A stretch of DNA of 64,000 nucleotides from Pinibacter soli (GTDB lineage: Bacteria > Bacteroidota > Bacteroidia > Chitinophagales > Chitinophagaceae), in contig NZ_JASBRG010000001.1 in assembly GCF_029961145.1 (NCBI RefSeq), forward strand, positions 434,001-498,000, given 5' to 3'. Both the position numbers and the translations under genes were made by a program. The notes under the pieces were generated by a model. It did no database searches, was not told the DNA's origin, and worked only from the letters and a program-made list of their open reading frames with translations. How positions within the stretch are numbered: the stretch's first letter is position 1; each line of letters starts with the position of its first letter. Shown in pieces: positions 57,355-64,000 of the stretch.

Positions 57355-58806
57355 ATGAATATTGCTGTTGCAAAAGGTGATGGTATCGGTCCAGAGATCA
57401 TGGATGCCGTACTAAAAATTTTCGTTGCCGGAAAGGTTCCCCTTGAGTATGAATTTGTTGACATGGGAAAATGGGTGTTTGACAAAGGATTCAGCAACGG
57501 TATGACTCCAGAAGCCAAGGATACCATCGAGAGACTGGGCATCCTTTTTAAGGGCCCGATGGAAACCCCAAAAGGTAAAGGGGTAAAAAGCGTGAACGTT
57601 ACCGCACGCAAAACCTGGAACACTTATGCAAACAAACGTGTGTTTCAAACTTTACATGGTGTGGATACTGTTTTCAGTAAAGCCGGCATTCCTATCGACG
57701 TAACAATTGTTCGCGAAAATATTGAAGATACTTACGGCGGCGTGGAGCACATGCTTACACAGGACGTTGCGTTGAGCCGCCGTTTCATTACCCGTCCGGG
57801 TAGCTTGCAGGTGATTAAATATGCCTTCGAAATGGCCAGCAAGAAAAATGCTAAAAGAATTACCTGCGGTCACAAGTCTAACATCATGAAGATCACAGAT
57901 GGCTTGTTCCTTGATTGCTTCTACGAAGTGGCAAAGGAATACCCGCACCTGAAAGCCGATGATGTAATTGTGGATGACCTTTGTATGAAGCTGGTTACCC
58001 GTCCTGATCTTTTTGACGTGGTGGTGTTGACCAACCTTCAGGGCGATATCGTTTCTGATCTTTGCGCGGGTCTTGTGGGTGGTTTAGGTTTTGCTCCTTC
58101 GGGAAATATCGGTGACCACATCTGTATTTTCGAAGCTGTTCACGGAACTGCTCCTGATATTGCCGGCAAAAATATCGCGAATCCAACGGCGCTTTTGCTG
58201 AGTGGTATCGCGATGTTGCGCCACCTTGGATTGATGGAAAATGCTGCGATCATTGAAAATGCATTGCTGTATACATTGGAAAGCGGTGTACACACTGGTG
58301 ATTTTGGTGACAAAAACACGCCTTCTGCAAACACTACGCAATTTGCGGATGCCGTGATTGCAAACTTTGGCAAACAACCTCAACACGGTGCGAAAGAAAT
58401 TCTTCCAAACAAACCGATTACTCCAACCGTTTTTAACCTGGAGAAAAATCCGATGTTGATCACCGAAGAAACTGCGGCAGAAAAAATCGTAGGTGTTGAC
58501 ATGTTTATCGAGAGTGAGGAACAACCTGAAGTGATCGCACAAAAATGCCTTCGCCATGCAGGTGTTAAATTCAGCCTTGTAAGCATCAGTAACCGCGGTA
58601 CGCAGGTTTGGCCTACAGGTTCTAAATTCACTAACCTTGTGAACCAATACAATGCACGTTTCGAAAGCCTTGATGGTAGTGCGTTGAATCAACAAGATGT
58701 TATTGGTTTGTATGTAAGTCTTAGCGGAAACTTCAAAATCTGCTCTCTTGAGTTGCTGAACATGTGGGGAGATAAGAAGGCGTATAGCTTAGCGCAGGGT
58801 CAATAA
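57355..58806 (+). CDS. icd: NADP-dependent isocitrate dehydrogenase, large Thermus-type
   Basis: TCA-cycle enzyme: isocitrate to 2-oxoglutarate with NADP. Isopropylmalate/isocitrate dehydrogenase fold with IAVAKGDGIGPEIMDAV, KSVNVTARKTWNTYANKR, VRENIEDTYGG and the second NADP-fold motif ICIFEAVHGTAPDIAGKNIANPT. 483 residues; the extra C-terminal part of about 140 residues (NKPITPTVFNLEKNPMLI, VGVDMFIES) is the mark of the Thermus-type large homodimeric enzyme, found in many Bacteroidota. It has its own -7 box and is followed by a palindrome. Confidence 0.92.
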   Translation: MNIAVAKGDGIGPEIMDAVLKIFVAGKVPLEYEFVDMGKWVFDKGFSNGMTPEAKDTIERLGILFKGPMETPKGKGVKSVNVTARKTWNTYANKRVFQTLHGVDTVFSKAGIPIDVTIVRENIEDTYGGVEHMLTQDVALSRRFITRPGSLQVIKYAFEMASKKNAKRITCGHKSNIMKITDGLFLDCFYEVAKEYPHLKADDVIVDDLCMKLVTRPDLFDVVVLTNLQGDIVSDLCAGLVGGLGFAPSGNIGDHICIFEAVHGTAPDIAGKNIANPTALLLSGIAMLRHLGLMENAAIIENALLYTLESGVHTGDFGDKNTPSANTTQFADAVIANFGKQPQHGAKEILPNKPITPTVFNLEKNPMLITEETAAEKIVGVDMFIESEEQPEVIAQKCLRHAGVKFSLVSISNRGTQVWPTGSKFTNLVNQYNARFESLDGSALNQQDVIGLYVSLSGNFKICSLELLNMWGDKKAYSLAQGQ

Positions 58807-58911
58807 TTGAATAACTGATCAGCTGAGTAACTGATGGCTGATCGGATAATATAATGACTGAATAATTGAGTAACTTTAATGAGTTTAATTTCAATTATTC
58901 AGTCATTTTTT
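58803..58911. repeat. Word-built inverted repeat, TTCAGTTATTCAG family, copy 2
   Basis: The left side (58803-58876) has TAATTGAATAACTGATCAGC, TGAGTAACTGATGGCTGAT and AATGACTGAATAATTGAGTA. The right arm (58889-58911) reads TTCAATTATTCAGTCATTTT. It lies between the isocitrate dehydrogenase gene and the Fe-S protein gene. Confidence 0.75.
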
Positions 58912-58925
58912 TTCAACCATTCCTC

Positions 58926-59147
58926 ATGTCAGACGAAATAAGAAAATATAGTAATGGCGATGTAACGATCCTTTGGCAGGCTCATCTTTGCCAACATTCT
59001 ACCATTTGCTGGAAAGGATTGATACAAGTTTTCAATCCTAAAAATAGACCCTGGATCAATATGGATGGCGCCACTACAGAACGTATTATTGAACAGGTAA
59101 AAAAATGTCCAAGCGGCGCGTTGAGCATTGAGAAGTTGAACACCTGA
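58926..59147 (+). CDS. Small divergent 4Fe-4S protein (Fer4_19 type)
   Basis: 73 residues from ATG 58926 (MSDEIRKYSNGD). HLCQHSTICWKGL and VKKCPSGAL contribute three Cys in the pattern of the Fer4_19 (PF06902-like) family, where a single 4Fe-4S cluster is bound; the usual RPWI motif (NPKNRPWINMDGA) is present. The frame is open upstream to 58866, but the extra part is repeat DNA. Role unknown; such proteins occur alone or fused to acetyltransferases. Confidence 0.82.
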   Translation: MSDEIRKYSNGDVTILWQAHLCQHSTICWKGLIQVFNPKNRPWINMDGATTERIIEQVKKCPSGALSIEKLNT

Positions 59148-59165
59148 TTGTTTCGGAGTATCACT

Positions 59166-59190
59166 AACTCAATTATTCAATTATTCTGTC
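59166..59190. repeat. TTCAGTTATTCAG-family single arm
   Basis: ACTCAATTATTCAATTATTC then TGTCAT, after the Fe-S gene. It is the same word as the element on the other side of that gene (58803-58911), with a different copy of the right arm, so the Fe-S gene lies between two like arms. Confidence 0.55.
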
Positions 59191-59198
59191 ATTGGAAG

Positions 59199-59411
59199 CT
59201 AGTGGGTTTCAGTGGATGCAAGCATATTAAGCAGTATTACTCCCGCGATGCAGAAAAGTGTGAGTGCAGTAAAATGAACTTTTTTATAGAGTTGTTCCTG
59301 CTCTTCATTCTCTCTCATTCTTGCCTGTGAGAAAAGGAAAAAACTTATTACAGAAATGATACCACTTGTAATGGTTAGAAATTTCATTAAGGCAAGAAAG
59401 AAATTGAACAT
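59199..59411 (-). CDS. Small membrane protein with two predicted helices
   Basis: 70 residues (or 62 from the second Met at 59387, MKFLTITSGIISVI). Two hydrophobic segments (about 6-27, FLTITSGIISVISFFLFSQ, and 47-65, TALTLFCIAGVILLNMLA) are joined by an acidic and basic loop (MRENEEQEQLYKKVHF). No family recognised. The composition fits a real membrane protein and the frame is intact, but the gene is small and no promoter was seen. Confidence 0.5.
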   Translation of the reverse strand: MFNFFLALMKFLTITSGIISVISFFLFSQARMRENEEQEQLYKKVHFTALTLFCIAGVILLNMLASTETH

Positions 59412-59503
59412 CTGTGTTTTTGGTTTAAGACCTCATGCAAGCCCTCTCCAAAGGAAAGACAGCAGAGTCCGCCATAGCAAGAGGCTTTGTCAAATAAAGA
59501 TCT

Positions 59504-59848
59504 CTATATTTTTTTGGCTTTTGTAAATTTATTTTTCTGCAGCCATTGCAACACTTTATCTCTCTGATCACCTTGAATGATCACCAGGCCATCTTTTACC
59601 GACCCGCCTGTTCCGCAAAAGTTTTTTAGTTGCTTACCGAGCACTTCAAGATCTTCATCTTTTCCAGCGAAACCTTCCACAAGCGTCACCGCTTTGCCGG
59701 CACGCTGTTTCGTATCGAGTTTTATTTTCAATAATTGTTTTTCCGCAGGCAAGGTTTCTATTTCTTCATGTTCTTCTTCGAATGAAAAACCTGGATCAGT
59801 TGAGTACACAACGCCGTCTTTATTATTATTGGGTTTCTTCTTGCTCAT
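59504..59848 (-). CDS. SUI1/eIF1-like translation initiation factor
   Basis: 114 residues: a charged N-terminal tail and a SUI1 domain (about 40-112): IKLDTKQRAGKAVTLVEGFA, LEVLGKQLKNFCGTGGSVKD, GLVIIQGDQRDKVLQWLQK. This is the YciH-type bacterial homologue of eIF1, which discriminates against improper initiation complexes. The alternative name is DUF-type stress factor; the domain call is firm. Stands alone; a word palindrome follows downstream toward nadC. Confidence 0.9.
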   Translation of the reverse strand: MSKKKPNNNKDGVVYSTDPGFSFEEEHEEIETLPAEKQLLKIKLDTKQRAGKAVTLVEGFAGKDEDLEVLGKQLKNFCGTGGSVKDGLVIIQGDQRDKVLQWLQKNKFTKAKKI

Positions 59849-59900
59849 GGGTCAAAAATAAAAAAAATCGGGAAACGCGAATCCTGTTCAAGACGCTGTT

Positions 59901-60053
59901 TTTTAACTACAGAGGCAACAGAGTTTTTTTCACAGAGGTAAGGAGATTTGTGAACCATCCCTTCTTCCCTCACTGTTCAGGGAGCAACACTTATTTTTGA
60001 AACAAAGCCTCTGTTTTCTCTGTGCAAAAACTCCTTTCCTCTGTGGTTAAAAA
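59901..60053. repeat. Word-built inverted repeat, CACAGAGG family
   Basis: The left arm (59901-59945) has TTTTAACTACAGAGGCAACAGAG, a short T run and CACAGAGGTAAGGAG. The right arm (60007-60053) has GCCTCTGTTTTCTCTGTG, then CTCCTTTCCTCTGTGGTTAA. It fills the gap between the nadC stop and the SUI1-like gene. The loop is about 60 nt. Confidence 0.8.
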
Positions 60054-60056
60054 TAT

Positions 60057-60917
60057 TCAAGCGAGCTTTGCCTTCAAACTCAAATCCAAACTTCTCGCCT
60101 GGTGAATCAATCCGCCTACACTTACGTAGTCTACGCCAGTTTCAGCATAACTTATAATGGTATTCAAATTAATGCCGCCGCTGGCTTCGGTTTCGAATTG
60201 GCCATCGATTATTTTCATTGCTTCCACAATTTCTGCGGGACTAAAATTGTCGAGCATTATTCTGAACACTTTTCCTTTTGCGAAATCCACTACCCTTTTC
60301 ACATCATCGAGTGAGCGGGTTTCCACTTCAATTTTCAGCTGGGGAAATTTTTCCTGCACATATGTATGGGCCTTTTCAATTGCTTTTTCAAGACCACCGC
60401 AGTAATCGATATGATTATCCTTCAGCATGATCATGTCATACAAACCCATTCTGTGGTTTACTCCACCGCCTATAGCTACAGCTTCTTTTTCAAGCAATCT
60501 GAAATTCGGCGTTGTTTTGCGGGTGTCCAGCACTTTTGTTTTATAGCCCTTCAGTTTCTCCACGTATTGATGGGTGAGCGTTGCTATGCCACTCATGCGC
60601 TGCATGCAGTTAAGCACCACACGTTCGCACTGCAGAATGGTTTGCACATTGGCCTCTACTTCAAAAGCCGTTTCTCCATTAGTCATTCTATCACCATCCT
60701 TCTTAAACGCTGTGAATTTAATGCCGGGCTGCATGTGGTTGAAAACAGCTTCTGCTACTTTCATGCCGGCTAGTATACCATCTTCCTTGATCTTCAAAAT
60801 CGCGTGCCCCTGCACGTTGGCAGGAATGCAGCTGAGCGTGGAATGATCCCCATCACCAATATCTTCTTTCAATGCCTCGTTTATGAGATGTTGTAATTGC
60901 TGTGCGGTAGTTAACAT
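60057..60917 (-). CDS. nadC: Nicotinate-nucleotide diphosphorylase (carboxylating)
   Basis: Quinolinate phosphoribosyltransferase: quinolinate plus PRPP gives nicotinate mononucleotide in NAD synthesis. Motifs: CERVVLNCMQRMSGIATLT, DTRKTTPNFRLLEKEAVAIG, GGVNHRMGLYDMIMLKDNH, IEVETRSLDDVKRV and EASGGINLNTIISYAETGVD with the PRPP-binding VDYVSVGGL. From the ATG ending at 60917 (MLTTAQQLQHL) it has 286 residues, standard; the frame extends 27 codons further, but a -7 box lies there. nadA and nadB are not adjacent. Confidence 0.95.
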   Translation of the reverse strand: MLTTAQQLQHLINEALKEDIGDGDHSTLSCIPANVQGHAILKIKEDGILAGMKVAEAVFNHMQPGIKFTAFKKDGDRMTNGETAFEVEANVQTILQCERVVLNCMQRMSGIATLTHQYVEKLKGYKTKVLDTRKTTPNFRLLEKEAVAIGGGVNHRMGLYDMIMLKDNHIDYCGGLEKAIEKAHTYVQEKFPQLKIEVETRSLDDVKRVVDFAKGKVFRIMLDNFSPAEIVEAMKIIDGQFETEASGGINLNTIISYAETGVDYVSVGGLIHQARSLDLSLKAKLA

Positions 60918-60921
60918 GGAG

Positions 60922-60929
60922 CAAAGGTA
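60922..60929 (-). promoter_or_regulatory. Candidate -7 box directly in front of nadC
   Basis: TACCTTTG on the minus strand (60929-60922), ending 4 nt before the ATG at 60917. As at lutB, the RNA would start at or in the start codon. No -33 TTG at the right place. Confidence 0.4.
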
Positions 60930-61010
60930 GGAGAGCCAATTAATAATTGAGACTAAAAAGGGCCATGGATAAAAATCACATGACCCCATCAGCTTCAAGG
61001 GATAAATTTA

Positions 61011-61406
61011 TTATTCTGTAAACTGGAAACTTATTTCCTGCAGGAATTGTTTATCGCCTTTTTGTTTCATGAATAAGGTTGTCCGGTATTTGCCGCTTTT
61101 AGTCATTAAGATACCGATGCAATATTGAGAGCCGCTTTTTTCGCCTTTGTGTTTGATCTCGAAATCCTGTACTACATTATTGCTGAAAAAATCTTTGATG
61201 ATCATTTCTGCTTGTACACGACTAAAATTATCACTTTTATCTGGCAATTCAATGTCAATTCTGGAGTCGAAAAACCGGGAGAGCATGCCTGCGTCGCCTA
61301 CTTTGAGGGCGGTAACAATCGAGTCCATTTCCGCCACTTCGGGCTTGGGGTCTCGGTTTGCCACCAGGAAAATGGCTAACAAAAGGCCAATAATAGAAAG
61401 TTTCAT
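61011..61406 (-). CDS. DUF4783 protein (NTF2-like, exported)
   Basis: 131 residues from the ATG ending at 61406 (MKLSIIGLLLAIFLV, signal peptide or anchor). The body contains IVTALKVGDAGMLSRFFDSR, ELPDKSDNFSRVQAEMIIKDF, FEIKHKGEKSGSQYCIGILM and GKYRTTLFMKQKGDK, the pattern of the Bacteroidota DUF4783 family, an NTF2-like fold probably in the periplasm. Function unknown. It lies upstream of nadC on the same strand with 93 bp between them, and divergent from gpmI. Confidence 0.8.
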   Translation of the reverse strand: MKLSIIGLLLAIFLVANRDPKPEVAEMDSIVTALKVGDAGMLSRFFDSRIDIELPDKSDNFSRVQAEMIIKDFFSNNVVQDFEIKHKGEKSGSQYCIGILMTKSGKYRTTLFMKQKGDKQFLQEISFQFTE

Positions 61407-61412
61407 AAACAA

Positions 61413-61698
61413 TATTGAGTTTCAAATAAACGGTCAGCAGGTCTGGCTTTTCGTGGATTTCTAAATTCTGCCAAAAACATGCCAATTTAGTGGTAATGCA
61501 ATAACTTTATCCGCCCTTACGACGATTTATGCGTTTTTGCACTATTTCGTACAGGAAACCCACGATTGTTTTGCAAATTTTATAACTGGCACTTAAAACG
61601 ACCTGCATTATTTCATAGAAAATAGTCGCGGAATTTTGTTTTATGGTCAACCAATGGTAATGGATTTCAGAAAATATTTATAAAACAGTTCAACATTT
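61413..61698. other. 286-bp divergent region between DUF4783 and gpmI
   Basis: Holds no long ORF. It is A/T-rich, with ATTTCGTACAGGAAACCCAC and ATTTCATAGAAAATAGTCGC as weakly repeated words. No TAnnTTTG box that I trust. GTTTTGCAAATTTTATAACT is one candidate region for a gpmI promoter. Confidence 0.4.
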
Positions 61699-63228
61699 AT
61701 GGAAAAAAAACGAGCGATCCTGATCATTATGGACGGCTGGGGACTTGGACAGGTTCCTTCCAGCGATGCAATTCAACATGCAAAAACTCCTTTCGTATCT
61801 TCTTTATATTCTAAATACCCAAATACGACCCTGACTACCTGTGGTGAGCAGGTTGGTTTGCCAGAGGGCCAGATGGGAAACAGCGAGGTCGGCCACCTGA
61901 ATCTTGGAGCCGGACGTATTGTAAACCAGGAGCTTCAGCGCATTAACCTGGCTATTCGTGGCGGAGATTTTTATAAAAATGAGGTATTGCTGAACGCCAT
62001 TAAATTTGCGAAGCAAAATGACAAACCACTCCACTTTATTGGCCTGGTGAGTGATGGCGGTGTGCATTCTCACATCAATCACCTGAAAGCGCTGACTACC
62101 ATGTGCCAAACGGAAGGATTAACAAATGTTTTCATACATGCGTTTACTGATGGCCGTGATACCGACCCTAAAAGTGGTTTAGGTTTCATCACAGAACTTC
62201 AGGAGCATTTGAACACATCTACCGGGAAAATTGCGAGTGTTAGTGGGCGTTATTATGCCATGGACCGCGACAAGCGCTGGGAAAGAGTAAAACTTGCGTA
62301 CGATGCTTTAGTGAACGGCGTTGGTGAAAAAGCGACTGATGCCATCGCGGCTGTTGAAAATGCGTATGCTCATAATATTACGGACGAGTTTATCAAACCG
62401 ACAGTTGTCCTCGATTCTGCTCAACAGCCTTTGGCTACTATAAAAAATGACGATGTTGTGATTTGCTTCAACTTCCGTACGGACCGTTGTCGCGAAATTA
62501 CGGAGGTACTAACGCAAATGGATATCCCGGAACAGGGTATGAAACATTTGAATCTGCATTACACTACAATGACGGAGTACGACAAAACGTTCAAAAACGT
62601 GAACGTTGTTTTTGAAAACGACAACCTGAACAAAACGATAGGTGAAGTGGTGGCAGAAAACGGATTGAAACAGATCCGCATGGCTGAAACCGAAAAGTAT
62701 CCTCACGTTACATTCTTCTTTAGCGGTGGCCGCGAGGTTCCTTTTGAAGGAGAAAGCCGTATCATGAAACCATCTCCTAAAGTCGCCACCTACGACCTGC
62801 AACCAGAAATGAGCGCAAATGACCTTACCGATGCATTGGTTCCTGAAATAGAAAAAAAATCTGCGGACTTCATCGTATTGAATTACGCAAACGCTGACAT
62901 GGTGGGCCATACAGGTGTTTGGGAAGCTGCGATCAAAGCAGTAGAAACAGTTGATACGTGCGTGGAAAAAGTTGTAACGGCTGCGCTGAAAAGTGATTAT
63001 GTAGTTTTCCTCACGGCAGACCATGGCAACTCTGATTACCTGATTAATGCTGATGGTTCTCCAAACACTGCGCACACACTGAACCCCGTTCCATTGTTCA
63101 TCATTTCCAACGATTGGAAAGGCACTATTAAACCAGGTAAACTTGGCGATATAGCGCCTACTATGCTGAAGTTTATGGGATTGGATATTCCGAAGGAAAT
63201 GACGGGAGAGATTTTAATTAATAATTAA
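61699..63228 (+). CDS. gpmI: 2,3-bisphosphoglycerate-independent phosphoglycerate mutase
   Basis: Glycolytic mutase of the alkaline-phosphatase superfamily; two Mn ions. LIIMDGWGLGQ (Asp12), MGNSEVGHLNLGAGRIV with the phosphorylated Ser, and FRTDRCREITEVL (insert domain) and FLTADHGNSDY (metal-binding) are all in place. 509 residues, standard. Its last residues, Ile-Leu-Ile-Asn-Asn-stop, are spelled by the TTAATTATTAA repeat word, a likely recent C-terminal change. A strong terminator follows inside that repeat. Confidence 0.96.
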   Translation: MEKKRAILIIMDGWGLGQVPSSDAIQHAKTPFVSSLYSKYPNTTLTTCGEQVGLPEGQMGNSEVGHLNLGAGRIVNQELQRINLAIRGGDFYKNEVLLNAIKFAKQNDKPLHFIGLVSDGGVHSHINHLKALTTMCQTEGLTNVFIHAFTDGRDTDPKSGLGFITELQEHLNTSTGKIASVSGRYYAMDRDKRWERVKLAYDALVNGVGEKATDAIAAVENAYAHNITDEFIKPTVVLDSAQQPLATIKNDDVVICFNFRTDRCREITEVLTQMDIPEQGMKHLNLHYTTMTEYDKTFKNVNVVFENDNLNKTIGEVVAENGLKQIRMAETEKYPHVTFFFSGGREVPFEGESRIMKPSPKVATYDLQPEMSANDLTDALVPEIEKKSADFIVLNYANADMVGHTGVWEAAIKAVETVDTCVEKVVTAALKSDYVVFLTADHGNSDYLINADGSPNTAHTLNPVPLFIISNDWKGTIKPGKLGDIAPTMLKFMGLDIPKEMTGEILINN

Positions 63229-63354
63229 TAATTAGTAATTAACAGGGCAGCATTCTTGAGTGAATGCTGCCCTGTTGTATTTTAAGTATAAAACAGCTTT
63301 TTTCTGCCTCGCTGCAAAACCTATTAATTTTTAATTATTAATTATTAATTGCTC
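63215..63354. repeat. Word-built inverted repeat, TTAATTATTAA family, copy 2
   Basis: The left arm (63215-63240) reads TTAATTAATAATTAATAATT. The right arm (63320-63349) reads CTATTAATTTTTAATTATTA. It encloses the perfect terminator hairpin at 63241-63276 and overlaps the gpmI stop. Confidence 0.8.
63241..63276 (+). terminator. Strong intrinsic terminator between gpmI and the permease gene
   Basis: AACAGGGCAGCATTC (63241-63255) pairs perfectly with GAATGCTGCCCTGTT (63262-63276) around a 6-nt loop. A GTATTTT tail follows, and TTGTTAATTA-type sequence on the minus strand makes it usable in both directions. It serves convergent genes. Confidence 0.8.
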
Positions 63355-63355
63355 T

Positions 63356-64000
63356 CTATTCCGTTCTCAAACTCTTCACCGGATTAGCTATCGCGGCCTT
63401 AATTGCCTGAAAGCTAACCGTGATAATGGTTATGATCAACGCACCTGCTCCAGAGGCAACAATGATCCAGAACGAAATGTTTGTTCTGTAGTCAAACCGT
63501 TGCAGCCAGCTATGTAAATAATACCATGCCAATGGAATTGCTATGAAACATGAAATGATTACAAGCACTGCAAATTCCCTTGACAATAGTTGCCACAAAT
63601 TAAAGACTGATGCACCGAGCACTTTGCGAACACCGATTTCCTTTTTGCGTTGCTCTGCTACAAATGAAGCAAGGCCAAACAAACCAAGGCATGAAATGAA
63701 AATGGCCAGTATGGTAAAGAATGTTGCGAGTTTTCCTATGCGTTGTTCGTCAGCGAATTTTCGCATGTATTCCTCGTCATTAAATTTATAAGTGAAAGGC
63801 GAAGAAGGATTGTATTTCTTGAATACAGTTTCAATTTTATTCAACGCGTCACGAACGGGCACAGCTTGTTTTATTGCAATTGTAATCACATTTGTCCAGT
63901 TACGATCAAAAAAGAATACTGTTGGTTTCACCGGTGTATAGGGGGATTCCATGATCATATCTTTTACAACGCCTATCACTGTATAATTCTTGTCGTTGAA
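63356..64000 (-). CDS. MacB/FtsX-like ABC transporter permease (C-terminal part, truncated by window edge)
   Basis: The frame stays open to the end of the window (FNDKNYTVIGVVKDM upstream of the first Met), so the gene begins outside. Visible: the end of the periplasmic domain (TVIGVVKDMIMESPYTPV) and three membrane helices of FtsX type, with LGLFGLASFVAEQRKKEIGV and RKVLGAS as the coupling motif and a C-terminal NPVKSLRTE. Typical of Bacteroidota MacB-like permeases, often linked to antimicrobial or lipoprotein export. About 215 residues are in the window, roughly a quarter of a full protein. Confidence 0.9.
   Translation of the reverse strand, partial: FNDKNYTVIGVVKDMIMESPYTPVKPTVFFFDRNWTNVITIAIKQAVPVRDALNKIETVFKKYNPSSPFTYKFNDEEYMRKFADEQRIGKLATFFTILAIFISCLGLFGLASFVAEQRKKEIGVRKVLGASVFNLWQLLSREFAVLVIISCFIAIPLAWYYLHSWLQRFDYRTNISFWIIVASGAGALIITIITVSFQAIKAAIANPVKSLRTE

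Noticed and set aside
58084-58695. 203-codon frame antisense to icd
   Set aside because: Opposite a highly conserved enzyme; no motif; no promoter.
1-64000. tRNA, rRNA, tmRNA or riboswitch
   Set aside because: I looked in each gap for acceptor-stem, T-loop and known riboswitch cores and saw none that were convincing. A covariance-model search (tRNAscan-SE, Infernal) would decide.

Overview
The window looks like a chromosome segment of a Bacteroidota bacterium, most likely family Chitinophagaceae (inference from gene content). It has no Shine-Dalgarno-rich starts, several promoters of the Bacteroidota type (TTG, about 19 nt, TAnnTTTG), a futalosine-pathway menaquinone gene (mqnC), an OMP_b-brl_3-type outer membrane barrel with a CarboxypepD_reg domain, a DUF4783 protein and a Bacteroidota-type double-glycine leader. 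I see no rRNA, tRNA, CRISPR array, phage or intact insertion sequence.

Layout. 1-2525: end of an aldehyde dehydrogenase, a glutathione peroxidase, a small membrane protein and the MeaB GTPase. 2772-6573: four glycosyltransferases (one GT87, three GT2) in two convergent pairs. 6692-9864: a LON substrate-binding-domain protein, type III pantothenate kinase and the iron-sulfur protein LutB. 10045-21481 (minus): fatty acid hydroxylase, GT2-DUF2062 fusion, a triple fusion of MMPL exporter, acyltransferase and methyltransferase, RetSat-like oxidoreductase, C45-type NTN hydrolase, AcpS and a PaaK-like AMP ligase. This resembles the accessory half of an aryl-polyene/flexirubin locus without ketosynthases. 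21743-30567: FeoB, MnmD, a SNF2 helicase with a SWIM finger, a possible 33-residue peptide gene and MqnC. 30913-35960 (minus): ECF sigma factor, likely anti-sigma factor, two Spy/CpxP-like proteins and an outer membrane barrel.

36148-43330 (minus) is the most unusual region. Seven genes encode a lipocalin-like lipoprotein, a 352-residue protein with a GG leader and a papain-like C-terminus, three exported proteins of unknown function (two of them paralogues), a C39-peptidase ABC exporter and its HlyD partner. The simplest reading is a dedicated type I export system for a large cysteine-protease-like effector rather than for a small bacteriocin.

43544-63979 returns to core functions: e(P4) acid phosphatase, an MBL hydrolase, the cell-shape operon mreB-mreC-mreD-mrdA-rodA, tryptophan 2,3-dioxygenase, purD, a POT peptide transporter, apaG, a Thermus-type isocitrate dehydrogenase, small Fe-S and membrane proteins, a SUI1-like factor, nadC, DUF4783, gpmI and the end of a MacB-like permease.

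A second layer of structure runs through the whole window. About two dozen gaps hold long imperfect palindromes whose arms are tandem variations on a short word, with a different word family in different gaps and the same family returning at distant loci. The 5' arm is usually purine-rich and the 3' arm pyrimidine-rich. Some arms encode the last residues of neighbouring proteins, and some enclose ordinary intrinsic terminators.
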